This document shows, one piece after another, positions 22,700 through 33,410 of a stretch of 64,000 bases of DNA; positions within the stretch are counted from its first letter, which is position 1; each line of letters starts with the position of its first letter. Made by a program: the position numbers and the translations under genes. The notes below the pieces were generated by a model. It did no database searches, was not told the DNA's origin, and saw nothing but the letters and a program-made list of their open reading frames with translations. This DNA comes from Heliocidaris tuberculata (taxonomy: Eukaryota; Echinodermata; Echinoidea; Camarodonta; Echinometridae), in the NCBI GenBank assembly GCA_025618425.1, contig CM046842.1:25207562-25271561 (forward strand), written 5' to 3'.

Positions 22700-23345
22700 T
22701 CTATACACTTTTCCCAGCCACTGAAAAATATGGCTCTGTCACGTGGGTTGTAATCGTGGAGATCCTGTGATGTACAGGGTTCTGATAGCAGGGAACGGTT
22801 AAGTAGGTGCTGCATAGTTTAAGGGGCTCCCCGCAGTCGCATTCAGTAGATGCATCACGGGTGCAAGAGCTAGATTACACATCTGCGTAGTCCACTCACT
22901 GGTAAGTAATGCTGTTTGAAGTTAACGACAAGCCAGGGTTATAGCCACGTCTCCATCTGCCGCTGTTGAAAGAGTTTAGTAGTTTCGAATCATGGATGAG
23001 GAAAAGCTGATTTGCCTCAGACCAACTCTCAACTAGTTCTCCATCGATATTTGTCTCAGAGTATTCCCAAAGGACATTGTTAACATGGTAATTATTGAAA
23101 TCCCCTATCACCACATGCATTGTGTTATCAGTGAAGACCTCTGGGAAGGCAAACCCCTCATTAGGTGACTTATAGACAGGTGTCGAAGATATTCGCATGA
23201 CCTGGATGTTCATTAATTCCATTAGTTGTGCGAGACTGAACACATTTTGATTATGTAGAAAGCACTTACTGATCAAGAAAGAACACCTATTGAGCATCTT
23301 CACATGTTTGAAAAGACAACTTGTCAGCAACAGTTTACTCATAAT
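22700..23345 (-). pseudogene. Internally deleted LINE relic (endonuclease and C-terminal pieces)
   Basis: Frame 23342-22896 encodes part of an APE-type endonuclease: VVIGDFNNYHVNNVLWEYS, ESWSEANQLFLIHDSKLL, NSFNSGRWRRGYNP. The GDFN motif and W-rich tail are characteristic of LINE endonucleases. Immediately downstream (22860-22700) the sequence resembles a CDCGE...L zinc-knuckle tail of a LINE. The reverse transcriptase between them is missing, so this is an internally deleted, non-functional copy in an intron, on the same strand as the host gene. Confidence 0.72.
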
Positions 23346-23884
23346 TGACCTTTATTCAGTGTGTGATGTCGGTTACTGAACTTGCGATAGCTTCTTTCCC
23401 TAGTAATATTAGAAGCCCATTTCTTTATACAAAGTAAAATGCCAGAAGCTGACCCAAAATATCTATTTAAAAAAAAACACCAAAAAAAAAAAAAAATACA
23501 AAAAAAAAAAACCAAGGGAATGATACCATTAAATTTGTTCGGAAAAAATGAGGGGAGAATACGTTATTGTTGTTTTCTTTTTACAAAGTTCAAATACTGG
23601 AGAAAATAGTCTTTAATTCTTTTGAAACACTTATGTAGGCCTACTTAAAGGGTACCTGAGGCTTGAAAAATTAATTTGTGTATAGTTAGCTTACACAAAA
23701 TCAGCCCCAGAAAACTTAACACGACATTCACCGGTGACAGCATACATATACAGGAGATATTGATTTTTGAAAATAACCCCCCCCCAAAAAAAAAAAAAAA
23801 AAATCTAAATAAGACTTGAGCAAAGACTAATCGATCGATCACGATAGCTCACCTAACGATATATCGATTCAGGAACGTCTTCAC
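23346..23884. other. No gene; A-rich tracts
   Basis: A-tracts at 23465-23510 and C/A tracts at 23778-23802. No coding signal. Confidence 0.6.
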
Positions 23885-25099
23885 TTTTAATTTTCGATTC
23901 GATAAATGTATTTTGCGACTTAGTTCTAATTTATTTGTTGTTTCATTCGGTCTGTAGATTCTTTGTAATTTATGCGCCAAACCAATTTTCTATTCGATTT
24001 AAACGTTTCGTGTTGAATACTTGATTCATCTGTTGTTTTGTTTGGGTTGTAGATTCTCCATAAATTACGCGCCAACTGAATTTTCAGTTCGATAAAAACA
24101 GTTTGCGTTGTATACTCAATCCATTTGATGTTTTATTTAAGTTGTACATTATCCATTAATTACGCGCCAAATCAACTTCCAATTCGATTTTTAAAAAAAA
24201 ATTACGTCGTATACTTCGTTCATTTGATGTTTTATTTGGGTTGTATATTATCCCTAAGCTAAGCGCCAAATCAATTTTCGATTCGATATATGTATTTTGC
24301 GTCTTAGTTCTAATTTATTTGTTGTTTCATTTTGTCTGTAGATTCTTTGAAATTTATGAGCCAAACCAATGTTATATTCGAAATTCGACATAAACATTTT
24401 GTGCTGAATACTTAATTCATTTGTTGTTTCATTAGGGTTGTAGATTTTCCATAAATAACGCGCCAACTTATAATTTTCATTTCGATAAAAACATTCTTGG
24501 TTGTATACTTCATTTCATATTTTATTTGGGTTGTATATTATCCCTAAGTTAAGCGCCAAATCAATTTTCGATTCGATATGTATTTTACGTCTCAGTTCCA
24601 ATTTATTTGTTGTTTCATTTGATCTGAAGATTCTTTGAAATTTATGCGCCGAACCAATTTTCTATTCGATATAAACATTTTGCGTTGTATACTTCATCCA
24701 TTTCATGTTTTATTTGAGTTGTATATGTGACCCGTCACATAAAAATGAGACAGAAGTCGTGATATGTGAAATAGCACATTACAGCAAATTATTATGTGAA
24801 GCTTAAAAAAGCGTGATTCGGGGGGGGGGGGGGGGGGGGGGTGCGATCAATAATCGCCAGGACATGAACTCCATGCTCTTAAAAGCACACCTTATAGGAA
24901 AGCTGCGACTGCAATTTGTATTGCTCTTTTGAAAAAGTCTGGAGATAACTTGCAGGAAGAAAGGAAAATGTCAAACAAAAGATTTGTTTGTTGTAGCGTG
25001 GCTTTAAATGCTACCTGGTTTTAATATTGCATCATTAGAAAGCAAAGAGAAAAAGAAACTTAGCTTTCAAAGAAAGAGCAACGGCCAGAAGGCATTGTG

Positions 25100-25290
25100 T
25101 CAAAACACTATAAAAATTACTTTCGAAAAATCAACTGAAGGCAATTTCAATAGCCCTGTCTATCACCTTTAGAAACGTCCGAACATTACAATCGCGTATC
25201 ACGTAATCCGAACAAGATTTCTATGGGCAGTACAATAGGCCTTTGAAATTGTCCTTTAGTTTATTTTTCGAAAGTAGTTTTTATCGTGTT
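25100..25290. mobile_element. Palindromic MITE, family of 2085-2258
   Basis: Left AACACTATAAAAATTACTTT and the right-end inverse AACACGATAAAAACTACTTT define the arms. The interior matches 2085-2258 closely in order and orientation. Confidence 0.72.
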
Positions 25291-25369
25291 CTGAAGTTTC
25301 ACTTTCAAGGTGGGTGAAAGAAAAGAGATTCAATAATAGCCATGTAAAACGCTGCGGGTATAATTATGC

Positions 25370-25612
25370 GAAATTTCCATGAAATCCACTTTCATTCAAC
25401 CATGAAATTGTAGTTCTTTGTTGTAATTGTAAGAAATACACAATTATATTTTAATGTTCTTTTTTTTTCCAATTAGATATCACGTAAAGTTCATGTAAAT
25501 ACCAATTTAATTATATTTGAACAACTGAAAGTGATTATTTTTTTCTTACAGTTAGAACATGGACCTACAATTTCCTGGTTGAATGAAAGTACATGTAGAA
25601 CTTTCATGGAAA
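25370..25612. mobile_element. Foldback element, CATTCAACCATGAAATTGTA arms
   Basis: Left arm TTTCATTCAACCATGAAATT and the right-arm inverse TTTCATTCAACCAGGAAATT, continuing into TGTAAGAAA on both sides. The loop is AT-rich. Confidence 0.65.
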
Positions 25613-26668
25613 ATTAGCTTGGATTGCTTAATAATTATGCTAATTTTCCATGAATTTATGCTAATTATGCATATGCAAATTACCCAAAGTTGCTTTTTCG
25701 GCAACAAAGCTGAAACTGTTCGAAGACCACAATCACGGATCTATAAAAAAAAACTTAAACGAAAAGAACTTTTCTAGGTTTTCAAACTGTAAAATCGACT
25801 ATATACCAGTATAAAAAAAATCGTAACAAATAGCACGGTAAATTTTCGATTCGATATATGTATTTTGCGTCTTAGTTCTAATTTATTTGTTGTTTCATTT
25901 TGTCTGTAGATTCTTTGAAATTTATGCGCCAAACCAATGTTATATTCGACATAAACATTTTGTGCTGAATACTTGATTCATTTTCTTTTTTTTTTGGGGG
26001 GGGGGGGTGGGGGGTTGTAGATTTTCCATAAATTACGCACCAACTTATAATTTTCATTTCGATAAAAACATTCTGGGTTGTATGACTTCATTCATTTGTT
26101 GTTTTATTTCGGTTGTAGATTATCCATAAGTTACGCACCAAATCAATTTCCAATTCGATAAAACATTTTGCGTTGTATCCTTCATTCATTTGTTGTTTCA
26201 CTGGGGTTAAATATTATCGGTAAGTTCAGAATATTATCCGTAAGTTCCACCCCAAATCAATTTTCGAATATTTGTCAGCCCCAGCGTTGCACATAGCAGA
26301 CGACAAAGCGATAATGCGATCGCGATAATTCCATTATCGCCTCTTGGCGTTCGCCGAACGTGCACGCATAAAAAAAAACGCACACGCATAGAAAACTGCT
26401 CGCGCGAAACTCAACTCCAGTTGAGTTCGCGCGTCGATCGTTTACGCTGTCCTTTGTTTTCTTCAAACTCCTTAACCGCTAACCTGTAGAATGCCGGGTA
26501 AAGTTCTTTGGGGTTAATTTTATACACTCTAACTGTATACAAATTATTGGGGCGGGGGGGGGGGGGAGGCCTCAGAGACCCTTTAAATAATTCTACTCAA
26601 TCGTTAAACCTTTAAAGGAACAGGAGAGAATAATGCGTAAGTGTGAATCACAAAATTACACTGCTTAC

Positions 26669-26986
26669 CATGGTAATGATCCCATACGTATATTACTGCA
26701 TGTGTCTTCCGAGGATCAATCAAATTGGCACAATGGGGTATCTTCAGTATCACTGGTTTTCCTGATGTAAACTCTATTCCTGAGGGAAGAAGCTGAAATC
26801 CATTGGTAACGATCATCTCACCCGGTCTCGAAATTTCTTCTGGAATGTCGCTAAGAACTCCGACCTGCATCTTAGTACTGGTATCCTTAGGCAGAGCTCC
26901 TGGAGGGACTGTCAACGTTAGTCCATGGGACAAAAGCGTCATTTCTCCACCGTCATCTTCAAATATCTGCTCGTATTGGGGTCGAC
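26669..26986 (-). CDS. ZU5-domain exon
   Basis: Acceptor TTTTATCATAG at 26987 and donor CATG/GTAAGC at 26669/26668. 318 bp, leaving one base that completes Gly with the next exon. It encodes a near-complete ZU5 core: GGEMTLLSHGLTLTVPPGAL, GFQLLPSGIEF, KPVILKIPHCANLIDP. These are the diagnostic blocks (G-x-L-x-V-P-P-G-A-L, L-x-P-S-G-I-x-F, P-V-x-L-x-I-P-H-C-A) of ZU5 in UNC5, ZO-1, PIDD and ankyrins. ZU5 packs with UPA and restrains the Death domain. Upstream the exon starts PQYEQIFEDDGGE. It follows the ankyrin exon by 8.6 kb. A start needing one base from the previous exon does not fit the ankyrin exon's obvious donor. Confidence 0.9.
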
Positions 26987-27199
26987 CTATGATAAAACAG
27001 CAAATATGTCATATGAAAATCTATATTACATGTCACTACATATACTGAATTCTTAAATGTATGTTATAATTACGATAATCTTTAAAATGTTCGCTTTCCA
27101 CGTGTCCCATTCCCCGAAATTTCCATTTTATTATGCATATGCGTAGCCAGTGGGCACAAGCAGTCGTGATCACCACCCCCGCCCCCTTCATCATATAAA

Positions 27200-28140
27200 G
27201 CGTAGGTCACAAATCCACTGGACTCCGTACGATTTTCCCTACCCGGCGGCTTGGTGTGGATTTTAGAGACCGTAAGGGTCCCATAGGATTTTCATTTCTA
27301 CGGCGTATGTGGTCACATATTCTACGGCGCCCAGGAGTGTAATTGAAAGGCTCCCGTCAACAAACCGGAAGGGTTCCGGCCAGGTGCCGTACGGTAAGCT
27401 TCCGTGCTCCGTCCGATGAACAGGGGACGGCACGGGCCGCCGGGTGGGGCCCGACCGGGGTCCTCACGGCGCCCGGCCGGCGCCCGGCAATCCGTGCACG
27501 ATGAAGGCGTTCGGGGGGGGGGGGGGCAAGTTGTGGCCTCAGGCGTTGCAGGGGAATGAGTGCCATCCTGTCAAAAGAACAGTTGACTTGTGCAATACTA
27601 AGCACTACAAGCAGGCTTCAACAGAGAGAGAGAGAGAGGGGGGGGGGGGGGAGAATTTTAGAGCAATGTCACCGTATTTATATCAAACGGGAGGATTCGA
27701 TGCCGCCGTGCGAGGGCTGCACGGGCAATTTTTATATCAAACGGATCCTGGACGGCAGTCGCCCCGTGTTGTACATATCGCCAAGGACCCTTGAGGGGCC
27801 CATGAGTTGGCCGCAGGATAGCCTGCACCCTGAGCACCGCAAGGCGCCCGGCAATTATTTTTACGAGATTTGGCAGAAGAAAACAAAATCGTGCGGGGCC
27901 CGCACGGTACCCCCAGGGCGCCACCACGGCCTCCTACGGGCTTTCTACGGCTTAACGGCCAGATGAAAATGCCGGGAGAATAGGGAGCAGCCAGCTCAGC
28001 ACCACGGCGCCCGTACGGCTGGTGAAAAATGTCCCGGTGCCCTTTGGAACAGTAAGGGAGCCGACCGGGCACCGTACGAAATTATCCAAAATGTTTGTTT
28101 TTACTCGCCGTACGGGCCCCGGAGTGGATATGTGAAAGCC
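27200..28140. other. GC-rich block with recurrent CCGTACGG/GGCGCCCGG motifs
   Basis: Much higher GC and CpG than its surroundings. Short phrases such as GCCGTACGG, CCCGTACGG, ACGGCGCCC and GCGCCCGGC recur irregularly on both strands. A G-tract follows (GA)n at 27624-27652. Overlapping open frames exist on both strands, as expected for GC-rich DNA, and none resembles a known protein. It could be a degenerate GC-rich satellite, a foreign insert or a CpG island. Confidence 0.5.
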
Positions 28141-28149
28141 CCTTAAGGA

Positions 28150-28210
28150 GGAAGAAAGAGAGAGAGGAGAGAGAGAGAGAGAGAGAGAGATGGGGGGGGG
28201 GGGAGAAAAA
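28150..28210. repeat. (GA)n then poly-G and poly-A
   Basis: GA dinucleotides, G-tract at 28192-28203 and A-tract. Confidence 0.95.
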
Positions 28211-28235
28211 AAAAACACTATTATAAGGGGGCGTG

Positions 28236-28364
28236 TCATGAATTTAGGACTTTTCAGATATTTTATCCGACAAATTTGCTCTCAGCCAATCAGAAGCAAG
28301 GATTTCAGTAGCTTATAACAGTTGTCGGATGAAATATCCGACAACTTCCTTTCATGAAACGCTC
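28236..28364. mobile_element. Hairpin MITE with GTTGTCGGATGAAATATCC
   Basis: TCATGAATTTAGGACTTTTC on the left and the inverse of AACTTCCTTTCATGA on the right. ATATTTTATCCGACAA pairs with TTGTCGGATGAAATAT. The right side also contains its own perfect inner hairpin. Confidence 0.65.
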
Positions 28365-28679
28365 GCATGATCCTATAGCCCGGCTCACACGAGGCGTTCT
28401 TTCACTAGCGTCAATCAAGTCAACTATTGTTCATTTCCATAGAATTCATGCCGCAGTGAGCAGTGAACAAAAGGCCTGGACAGGGCAGACGCCCGCGCCT
28501 GAAGTTGTCTCACAGTCGCCCTGTATGCGCTCATATTCACTCATTTTTCTGTATGCATTGCTGCCTCGAACTTTAGAAAATCTAGCATTTGAACATCATT
28601 AAAACACTAATGGCAATTTACACTGGATTCGGTGCGTATTATCATCAAGGACCGTAATTTTCTCTCTTTTGCGTTTTTG

Positions 28680-28745
28680 CGCCCCCCCCCCCTATCAAGT
28701 GCAGCGGGGGTCACGTGCCCCATCTGCCCCCTTAAGTACGCCACT
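28680..28745. mobile_element. hAT-like MITE end (TACGCCACTCG) beside poly-C
   Basis: C-tract (28683-28693) and a terminal TACGCCACTC as in the CAGTGGCG family. The opposite end is not identified. Confidence 0.4.
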
Positions 28746-29250
28746 CGTGTTTAGCAATGTCGTGGGTGATTCTACCTATACTGCTATTCAGGAAATGCTT
28801 AACTGCTGCAATGTATGGACAGGGAGAAGTTATATAGGCGTAAATTACAATGTTCTAAAATGCCTCCATAAGAGAGCGGCATACTTCATGTCAAAATTAA
28901 CATGGGAGACTCCGTCCAATGCCGTATTCATGCAATTGTCTTGACCAGCATTGTACACACTCTTGGAAAACAGCCTGTTGTACAATTTTCAAACTCGTTC
29001 ATAATCTTGCTCCTTCTAAACCCTCCGATAGAACAGTTCTTCTTGATTCAGTATCAAAAAAAGAAAAAAAAAATGAAAAGTTCCCGACGCTGTAATAAGA
29101 TGATTCTTAGACTCAGAAAATGTCGCACCATATTTTTATACCAGAATTCTTTTCTATATTCTGGAGCTCAAAGATGGAACAACCTTCCGGATATTACGGG
29201 ACTTGTAAGCAACGCACGCACGAAACGATTCTCGAGTCGCATATAATTTA
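28746..29250 (+). pseudogene. LINE C-terminal relic with frameshifts
   Basis: Pieces in different frames resemble the tail of a Jockey/CR1-type reverse transcriptase: LHKRAAYFM and TWETPSNAVFMQL, then TIFKLVHNLAPS in another frame, then KCRTIFLYQNSFLYSGAQRW and NNLPDITGL. The order is that of the family's C-terminus. Frameshifts and an A-rich insert at 29056-29075 show it is dead. Confidence 0.65.
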
Positions 29251-29520
29251 GGATTATAATGACAATCCATGCAAAGTCCATTTCTTCCGTAAATTGGTAA
29301 TTTGATATACTACTTTGATATATGCAATAAAATATGTTACATGACCAATTTTATTATTTATTTATTCTATTACACTTCATGCTGTTTAATTTTTTTCATT
29401 TAAATTCTAATTGATTATATAATGTATGTATGTGTTCATAACTAATTAAGATAAGTACTTGATTTCAGATTATCTCGCATTTAAAGAGTCTGTCTATTCC
29501 TACCGATTTTCTCTGCAACA

Positions 29521-29554
29521 ATCTCTCTCTCTCTGTCTCACTCTCTGTCTGTCT

Positions 29555-29588
<34 letters not shown>

Positions 29589-29589
29589 T
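29521..29589. repeat. (CT)n microsatellite
   Basis: CT dinucleotides with a few interruptions. Confidence 0.95.
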
Positions 29590-29599
29590 CTTTTCTGCC

Positions 29600-30060
29600 C
29601 CTGCCACTAAAGGTGGGTTTTCTCGAGGCACGCGAACGATACGCGAAGGATGCGAATGCGGAAAAAATGGCAAAGTCCAACATTCGTATTTTAGGCTCAG
29701 AAAGTTTGCCAAACATACGCGATGGTTCGGAAGCGTCGTTAATTGTTCGGAGGAGTCGTTTTTAGTTCGGCGGAAACAAGTTCGAAAGTTTTTGCTAACG
29801 TTTCCAGCATTCCGAGTAGTGATTTGTTTGCTGTTTGTTCTCAAAAATGTCTGAGAAGCTTAAGTTTGTCATATGCGCACTACCTACGGATTCCGACAGG
29901 TTCGAGAATGTCTCGCACGTGTCTCGCCATGTGATAACTCCTTGGTCTGGCGCATGTCTCGCGAAAGCAGCGAAGTTCGTCCGATCATTTCCTGAACTAT
30001 TCACGAGCTATTCGCGTATTTCTTGAAAATCGGTGACTTCCCCAAAGAAGAAAACGCGAG
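29600..30060. other. CpG-rich 460-bp stretch, no gene assigned
   Basis: CG dinucleotides, often as TTCG/CGAA, are far denser here than in the flanks. Open frames occur on both strands (29500-29844 minus, 29743-29934 plus, 29795-30004 minus) but none has recognisable domains. It could be a promoter-like CpG region or an unclassified repeat. Confidence 0.4.
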
Positions 30061-30957
30061 CCTTTCACGTCGGGGCCCTCTGTTAATTCGCCAATTACCG
30101 CCAGTAATTACCCCTAGGACAATTAACCAGGACAATTTTCGCTAAAGGACGATTACTTCTAAGGGCATCCCAACGGATAGATAATTCAGAACTACTAACA
30201 GAATGTAAATATCCTAGATGCTAACTTTCCTCAGGGATATTCTCCAGGGTAGGGGTTTTGGGAAAAAATGTCCTGACAGAAGTGGTTTGGGGATAATTGT
30301 CCAGGAGGGATGCCTGACTGTCTTGTAAAATCATGTTCACTCCTCTGAAGGCAGTTTGTTTACTTCTTAGTGGATTTTGCTACATTTGATGATAGCAGCC
30401 ATGCCTTGTGGCATGCTGTCAACAAAGTGTCGTATTTGTTTCTCCTCACAGCAGCTCATTCATGCTGCAAGAATGTATTCTTGTTTCATGAAATTAATTT
30501 TCTAATACCTTTAATTTTTAAGGCATATGCAATGGTCTCAGTAGAATAATGAGCAGGCCATGGTGCTCAGACCAAGAAGTAACAGTTGAGATTCATCTTC
30601 TCAGACATTTATAATCTATTGGTCAAAAAAATTCTCGTGGGCAAAAAATGTTGTGTTATCGTCTGGGGAAATATCCGGGAGAATTTGTCCTGTTCTAATT
30701 AGCAGCAGTCAATTAATCATGAATCAGCTGTTGATAATCATTTCCAACTTCCATAGACAATGGACTTAACACTACTCATATACCCCCGAAATGGAGCTGG
30801 TCTAATATTTTTTGCCAGGGCTGTACATGTTTCAAAACTTGAATTGAAGGGTTTCCGTGAAGAGTGTTGCTATAAAGTCGTTACCTAGAAAGACAGGTTT
30901 CACTTTCATTCAATATAAAGAGTATCATGGCTTAATGAGCATTAATCCAGGAAAAGG
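30061..30957. other. No gene seen
   Basis: Unique-looking DNA. 30095-30140 has short repeats of the CAATTACC/AGGACAATT type. Nothing else is supported. Confidence 0.5.
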
Positions 30958-31012
<55 letters not shown>

Positions 31013-31019
31013 GTTGTTG

Positions 31020-31060
<41 letters not shown>

Positions 31061-31067
31061 GTTGTTG

Positions 31068-31146
<79 letters not shown>
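30958..31146. repeat. (ATT)n with (GTT)n blocks
   Basis: About 190 bp of ATT triplets with two GTT runs. It borders the 3' end of the minus-strand SINE, so it is probably its expanded tail. Poly-Ile and poly-Asn frames are artefacts. Confidence 0.97.
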
Positions 31147-31365
31147 TACAAACCGTTCTTGTAGCGCATACCACGTTATGATATAGAGTCCCTATGCACC
31201 TCCAAAGGTTTGGATATTATTACCCTGGCTTTAGCTCCGGCGGCCGTAATCAGCGCACAGTGCATTTCAAGGAATAAGTCCTACTAGGTACCCATCTAGC
31301 ATCTGCGTGGAGAGTGGTAAACGCTGATTAATGTCTTGCCAAAAGTTCCTAATGATTAAAGACAG
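31147..31365 (-). mobile_element. SINE copy 2 (head truncated)
   Basis: On the minus strand it reads TTTTGGCAAGACATTAATC, CCACTCTCCACGCAG, GGGTACCTAGTAGGA, TTATTCCTTGAAATGC and GTATGCGCTACAAG before the triplet tail. These blocks appear in the same order in the copies at 34664 and 43835. Confidence 0.8.
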
Positions 31366-31567
31366 ATACATTCGAGGATAGTTCGTCGACACACATATAT
31401 GAGATATTTTTTTTTATTCACTTTCATTATACAATCCAAGGTTTCCCCATACTAGGAGTCTTTAAATGTTATTATTATGATCATTATTAGTTATTAATAC
31501 TGGTGTAATGTCTGTTGATATGAAGACAGTTCCGATATCTTTTCCAATGGTATAGCCTTTCATCAAG

Positions 31568-31762
31568 GCGACATGCTAGTTCTTTTCTTTGCTGCTCTAT
31601 CTACTCTTAGCTCTGTCGATCATTGAAGCGCGCAAAAAAGTCCTCTGACTGCGAGAAGTCGACACACGCGTGCAGCTTGCGTGTGTCGACTTCTCACAAT
31701 CATATCAGAGGACTATTCCGCGCGTTTCTTGAGGATAGCAGCGAAGGAAAGACCTAGCATGC
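31568..31762. mobile_element. Hairpin element, CATGCTAG ends
   Basis: A long inverted repeat with arms GTCCTCTGA, GAGAAGTCGACACACGCGTG and their inverses. The outer parts TTTCTTTGCTGCT and AGCAGCGAAGGAAA also pair. Non-coding, MITE-like. Confidence 0.7.
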
Positions 31763-32435
31763 CGCCGTGATTAAAGGCTACCAATGGTTTTGATGGAATA
31801 AAAGAGGTATAGGAAACCTGTTCGATATTATTGAGAATATTATACAAATAACGCACGTTCTAGCGTGCGTCAGTGTAAGTGCACGCGAGGTTTCTTTAGA
31901 TTGGTGCCGCTTCTGTGCACAAGCCGCTTGCGGCGAGTTCACAGTGCACACCATCTGAAGATACCGAGCGTTCACTGCATTTACATTTCGCACAACAGGG
32001 TCAAGTGCGTTATTTGTTTTATAAAATAGCGGCACAGGAAAATCAAAACAACCGAAAGTCTAGATCTTACGTTATAGAGTCTACGAAAGTTCTGTTAGTT
32101 CTAGAAAATGAAATGATAAGACCTCTTCTACGGCTCTACGCTGGTCACTGCCACTGGAGCGTGCAATATCACTTTTCTTTGCGCATCTTTTGCACTCGCG
32201 TGCACTGCGCGAAAAAAAGTTGCATGTCATGTGACGCGTTTTGACCAATCACGATGCTTAAAATAATAGAGCTATTTTATATTTTAAAACGGGTTCAAGA
32301 ACGTAGCCATCCTGATTGGTCAAATAACACCACGTGACGGGCAAAAAAAAAGTACTAACGCACGGCGAGGGAACTAACACACGGCTAATACGGATCAAAC
32401 ACTAAGATTGTAAGAAAACACTAAGATTGTAGACC
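31763..32435. other. No gene; short GTGCAC/GCGTGCGT hairpins
   Basis: Contains small palindromes, for example ACGCACGTTCTAGCGTGCGT at 31852-31871 and a GTGCAC pair at 31915-31947. CpG content is raised locally. Coding frames are short and featureless. Confidence 0.45.
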
Positions 32436-32439
32436 CGTT

Positions 32440-32620
32440 TTATAAAAACTATTAATACATGTTGTGAGTTCGTGCGTTAGTGCGATCCGGCAACACGCAG
32501 GTTTTTTATCGTGGTGTCTAACACACTCGGCTACGCCCCGTGCGTTAGTACACCACGATAAAAACCTTTGTGCTGCCGGATCGCACTAACGCACTCCCAA
32601 CCATGTATTAATAGTATAAT
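32440..32620. mobile_element. Hairpin element with GTGCGTTAGTGCGATCCGGC arms
   Basis: TATTAATACATG...GTGCGTTAGTGCGATCCGGC pairs with GCCGGATCGCACTAACGCAC...CATGTATTAATA. Inner AGGTTTTTTATCGTGGTGT also pairs with ACACCACGATAAAAACCT. Non-coding. Confidence 0.78.
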
Positions 32621-32980
32621 AGTATCTACTGCATTTTCCTGGCCTTACAAGTCGCCCTTTCAGAGAAGTAACTGTGGTTCAGCTCCATTGGTAATTTGAA
32701 ACGTGATTTGCTTACTTAGCGAGGTATTTTGGTGATTTCAATTCGGGGAAAGGGATTGAAACGGTTTAAGGCAAGACATGTGATGATCTAGATAAAGAAG
32801 TTTCCTGATAATTTGTGATTAAGATAATAACAAATGTTGAAGAAGCCCTTGTAGTAGGGAAGATTAAGGAAATCTACTTGAGAGCGGACAATGCCAGATT
32901 TGACATTAGCACTTCTTGTGGCCTACTATTAGTATTAGTCGAGGAGCCCTCGCGATTATTTAAAGGTACTAGTGTAAATT

Positions 32981-33406
32981 CTCCCTATCGCATATAGCCG
33001 ATATCAGCCGATATCAGCCGATATCAGCTCCCGATGCCGATATCGGGGACAACGATGTTGGCACATATATTTCCGGTTCCAGTCTATAGCTATAGTGAGC
33101 ATACACTGATATTTCCTTGCTTTTTTCGTGCGTGATTGTTCTGCTGAAAACACGTTTGCATCTTCGGCTCAACATCCCACATTGGATGGCTTCACAGAAG
33201 AATCCCATTTAAATATCAACTGTATAAAAACACGATTATTTGCTAGATTAGGAACAAAAGGGAGTTTTTGCTAGGCTGACCACGTCTTCTAACACATTGT
33301 CATTGACGCTCCGGCCGGACCCGGAAGCTCAGTTGCCAGCAATCACATGCCCAAAAATTAGAGCGCCGCATGCGTTCGGATTCGGAGAGCTATATGCGAT
33401 ACGGAG
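32981..33406. mobile_element. 426-bp TIR element, AATT duplication (copy A)
   Basis: The ends CTCCCTATCGCATATAGC and GCTATATGCGATACGGAG are inverted copies. AATT is present on both flanks (32977-32980, 33407-33410). Just inside the left end are three copies of GATATCAGCC. The element at 63287-63713 is the same sequence in the opposite orientation with only scattered differences. A small frame at 33014-33208 shows no domain. Non-autonomous; superfamily not assigned. Confidence 0.9.
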
Positions 33407-33410
33407 AATT

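Larger units (their letters stand above)
24727..25845. other. ~1.1-kb insertion splitting the satellite
   Basis: Starts TGTGACCCGTCACA (a short palindrome) and has a G-tract at 24820-24841. Includes two MITE-like palindromes (25100-25290, 25370-25612). No reading frame of interest. It may be one composite element or several. Confidence 0.55.
23885..26275. repeat. ~95-100-bp satellite with higher-order structure, interrupted
   Basis: Units share ATTCGATA, ATTTTGCGTTGTATACTTCA, TTTGTTGTTTCATT, TTGTAGATTMTCCATAA and TTACGCGCCAAATCAATTTTC. About eight units fill 23885-24725 and four more fill 25845-26275. A TCTGTAGATTCTTTGAAATT variant recurs at about 23930, 24325, 24615 and 25905, so several unit types alternate. 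The gap at 24727-25845 is foreign DNA. Confidence 0.85.
21391..26668 (-). other. Intron, 5.3 kb, rich in satellite DNA
   Basis: From a strong GTAAGC donor (26668) to the CCCAG acceptor (21391). Contains a tandem array, (AT)n hairpins, a dead LINE, a satellite and MITEs listed separately. Confidence 0.78.

Noticed and set aside
27357..28072. Overlapping Ala/Pro/Arg-rich frames on both strands
   Set aside because: Expected in GC-rich DNA. No protein family pattern; nested on both strands.
30857..31186. Open frames rich in Ile/Val or Asn
   Set aside because: Translations of the (ATT)n/(GTT)n tail of a SINE.
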